From NCBI GenBank assembly GCA_003667245.1, contig RCNN01000471.1, positions 1 through 11,051 on the forward strand: 11,051 bases of DNA, in the 5' to 3' direction. A program made the position numbers and the translations under genes. Origin of the DNA: Heterostelium multicystogenum. Taxonomy: Eukaryota > Evosea > Eumycetozoa > Acytosteliales > Acytosteliaceae. Shown in pieces: positions 9,355-11,051 of the stretch; within the stretch, counting starts at the first letter, position 1; every line of letters begins with the position of its first letter. The notes beneath the pieces are model-generated. The model was not told where the DNA came from, searched no databases, and saw nothing but the letters and a program-made list of their open reading frames with translations.

Positions 9355-11051
9355 CAATAGGACAGCTTTTCTTTTAATATCGATGAGTTCAAACCTTCTT
9401 TCCACTCTTGTCTAGTGATCCAGATGTCTTTGGAGCTCTCCAGACATCCCAGAATGGCACCTCCCTTCCACGACATATTGCGTTCGTCCATGTCCTGTCG
9501 GGCATTGGAGTGTAAGTTGGTGTAATTCCTGCGTTGACCTCTTCGGTTGAGAGCAGCTTGGTCAGTCTTTTGCTTGAGGACCGCCTGTAGCCCTGGAATA
9601 AAGGCTCCTCCACCTACAACCAGAAGGTTCGAGTAGAATCGCTTTTCTAATTCTATACGATCTCCGGACTGCTTGATTGAACGATATATCGCCTGGTCTA
9701 GTGGCAATGTTAGATTGCGATCGCTGGCACCGTCTTCTTTTCGATCGGCATCAAAGAGCTCTTCGTGGTCGGTCATCTTTTTGGGTGGAGTTCTGAGAGG
9801 AAGTAGACTCTCTGGATAGAACATAGACATGCCAGCCACCTTGAAGGCATCGTCCTCCATTAAACTGGTAGATTGTATTCTGTTGTTTTTCCCGGTGAGT
9901 TTACAACCTTTAGCTTTGCCATTTTAATCCTATTATCGTCATTCTATCGAGGTTGTTAGCAAATCCAGAAATCACTCTTTAAGCATCGTGGGCTACTTAC
10001 TATATTTAAAGTTATACATTCATTCTTGATCGTTTCTATTTGGTTAAAGTCATATGCTACATTTAAATTGGTTTTCTTCAAGGGGAAATAGTATTTGTGT
10101 ATTGGTTTTATGTTGTTGTTGTTGTTGGTTGTAGTTGCTTTCTTTTCCATTGGTATGTGATTCCATTCTCAAGCTTGGCATCTTCTTCGCTCTGGGATTG
10201 GCACTCTACATCCTGTTGATACAACAGCCATGCCAACAGTTGTGTAATGTTTGATCCACCGTATCTAAGCGATACTCTTGACTGTGGAATGATGTATCCT
10301 TCGTCGGCACATGCTATACTTATTCTTTGGTGACCGATATCTACAACACATGCTGTTCCAATCGATGCGCCAACAAGGAGCATATCGACTCATGATAGAT
10401 CAAGGCGCTTGTAAATGGTAGTTCTCTGAGCAACAGATTGGCAATCTCTTTAATTTGTTTCTTGTCCAAAAAGTCAGGGATAATATATATACATCCATAG
10501 ACTAGTAGTGGGATTAAGTAGTGTTAGTTGGATGCGTCGTCCAGTTTGTAATCATGCATACATACATTCAAGTCAGACGGAGAAATGTTGAGATATCTCT
10601 GGATTGAATATCTCCACATTTGGACGAGATCATCGAGCACCGGCGTGATCGAGGATGAACTGAGGATTGAAGTGTGTTGGCGAGAGCAATGGTTGTAGCA
10701 CACCCAGTTTTCTGAGTCTTTGCTTGCAAGTATTGCATCTTCGCCAATGCAGTAGTCTACCTTGTCCAAGTCGATTGGCTCAACCTCCCGCTTTGATTGT
10801 AGCCAGTTTCAGTAGCTGCACTTAATTGGTCGGCTTGCTGTTGTCTTCGCTTTTTTCCTTTCGAGGAGGCTCTACATTTTCTATGATGACTGAGTTGGAT
10901 TCCTTGTAAATCGTTGCCTAAAGTAAGGATGTTTAATTATATTATCTATAGCAATTTGATAAGTCCACTGGAATGTAGAGTGACATACTTGTTTTGGTAG
11001 TTATAGGTGGAATCATCCAGTTGTTGGTGGAATTGACTTATATGTATCCTT
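9354..11051 (-). CDS. ARP8: Actin-related protein 8 (INO80 complex), 5' end outside the window
   Basis: ARP8 is a nuclear actin-fold protein. With actin and ARP4 it binds the HSA region of INO80 and helps engage linker DNA and histones. Minus-strand motifs run in family order: DKVDYCIGEDA (about 10769; human YLVGEEA), LVQMWRYSIQRYLNISPSDL, CIYIIPDFLDKKQIKEI, YHESIC, then GTACVVDIGHQ (actin-type nucleotide loop, about 10360) and SLRYGGSNI. After these come MSMFYPESLL, LLVVGGGAFIPG (about 9623-9591), WKGGAILG (9470-9447) and the RQEW end. Introns fit at 10918-10988, 10502-10561 and 9944-10000. Frame changes near 10785, 10370, 10150 and 9870 each act as one missing base. The first exon piece (10989-11051) does not fit the next exon's frame cleanly. 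A CAA-repeat insert at about 10108-10135 replaces a conserved-length loop. The ARP8 assignment is firm; the exact N-terminal structure is not. Confidence 0.9.
9944..10000 (-). other. 57-base ARP8 intron
   Basis: Donor GTAAGT at 10000 and acceptor CTCGATAG ending at 9944, with CTAAC at 9959-9955. The exons join in frame (ITLNI to NDDNRIK). Confidence 0.85.
10108..10135 (-). repeat. CAA/AAC triplet repeat in ARP8 coding sequence
   Basis: An imperfect AAC-type triplet run encodes Thr or Asn repeats depending on the frame, typical of dictyostelid homopolymer tracts. A frame change is needed close to it, so the repeat length may also be misread. Confidence 0.75.
10502..10561 (-). other. 60-base ARP8 intron
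   Basis: Two overlapping donors exist: GTATGT at 10565 and GTATGC at 10561. Only the second keeps the frame into YGCIYIIPDF. The acceptor is ACTACTAG, with CTAAC at 10527-10523 about 22 bases upstream. Confidence 0.75.
10918..10988 (-). other. 71-base candidate ARP8 intron
   Basis: Donor GTATGT at 10988 and acceptor CTTACTTTAG ending at 10918. The splice signals are good, but the reading frame on the two sides does not match without one extra indel. Confidence 0.6.

Overview
The window looks like nuclear DNA of a social amoeba (Dictyostelia). The reasons are compact genes separated by very AT-rich spacers with T/A tracts, small GT..AG introns (57-174 bases), Asn/Thr low-complexity coding tracts, A-rich start contexts and AATAAA next to the stop codons. 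The exons are not extremely AT-rich, so a species with moderate base composition (Heterostelium/Polysphondylium or Cavenderia type) fits better than D. discoideum. The species call is inference.

Layout. 1-760 (+): the broken 3' part of a gene I cannot name. 793-2157 (-): a decayed, truncated piggyBac-type transposase. 2259-2450 (-): a possible 63-residue single-pass membrane protein. 2451-2970: AT-rich spacer. 2971-4215 (+): a kinetochore protein resembling the C-terminal part of KNL1/Spc7 (coiled coil, then RWD-type region). 4260-8112 (-): BMS1, the GTPase of 40S ribosome assembly, with two introns. 8113-8605: divergent promoter region. 8606-8989 (+): SEC61G, a complete two-exon gene for the gamma subunit of the protein translocon. 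8990-9353: 3' spacer. 9354-11051 (-): ARP8, the actin-related protein of the INO80 remodeller, with its N-terminal end outside the window.

These genes belong to separate core processes (chromosome segregation, ribosome assembly, secretion, chromatin remodelling), and nothing suggests they form one system. KNL1-like/BMS1 and SEC61G/ARP8 are convergent pairs. BMS1/SEC61G are divergent and share about 490 bases.

The main caveat is that every long gene is broken by apparent one-base frameshifts of both signs, at least eight in BMS1 alone, while the short SEC61G is intact. Because BMS1 and ARP8 are otherwise well conserved, assembly or sequencing indels are the likeliest cause there. Only the transposase also has in-frame nonsense codons and a lost C-terminus, so it is probably a true pseudogene. 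I found no previously undescribed multi-gene system. The best sequence-level signals are AATAAA overlapping or touching the stop codon in four of five genes with a visible 3' end, and CTRAY branch-point-like motifs in most introns.
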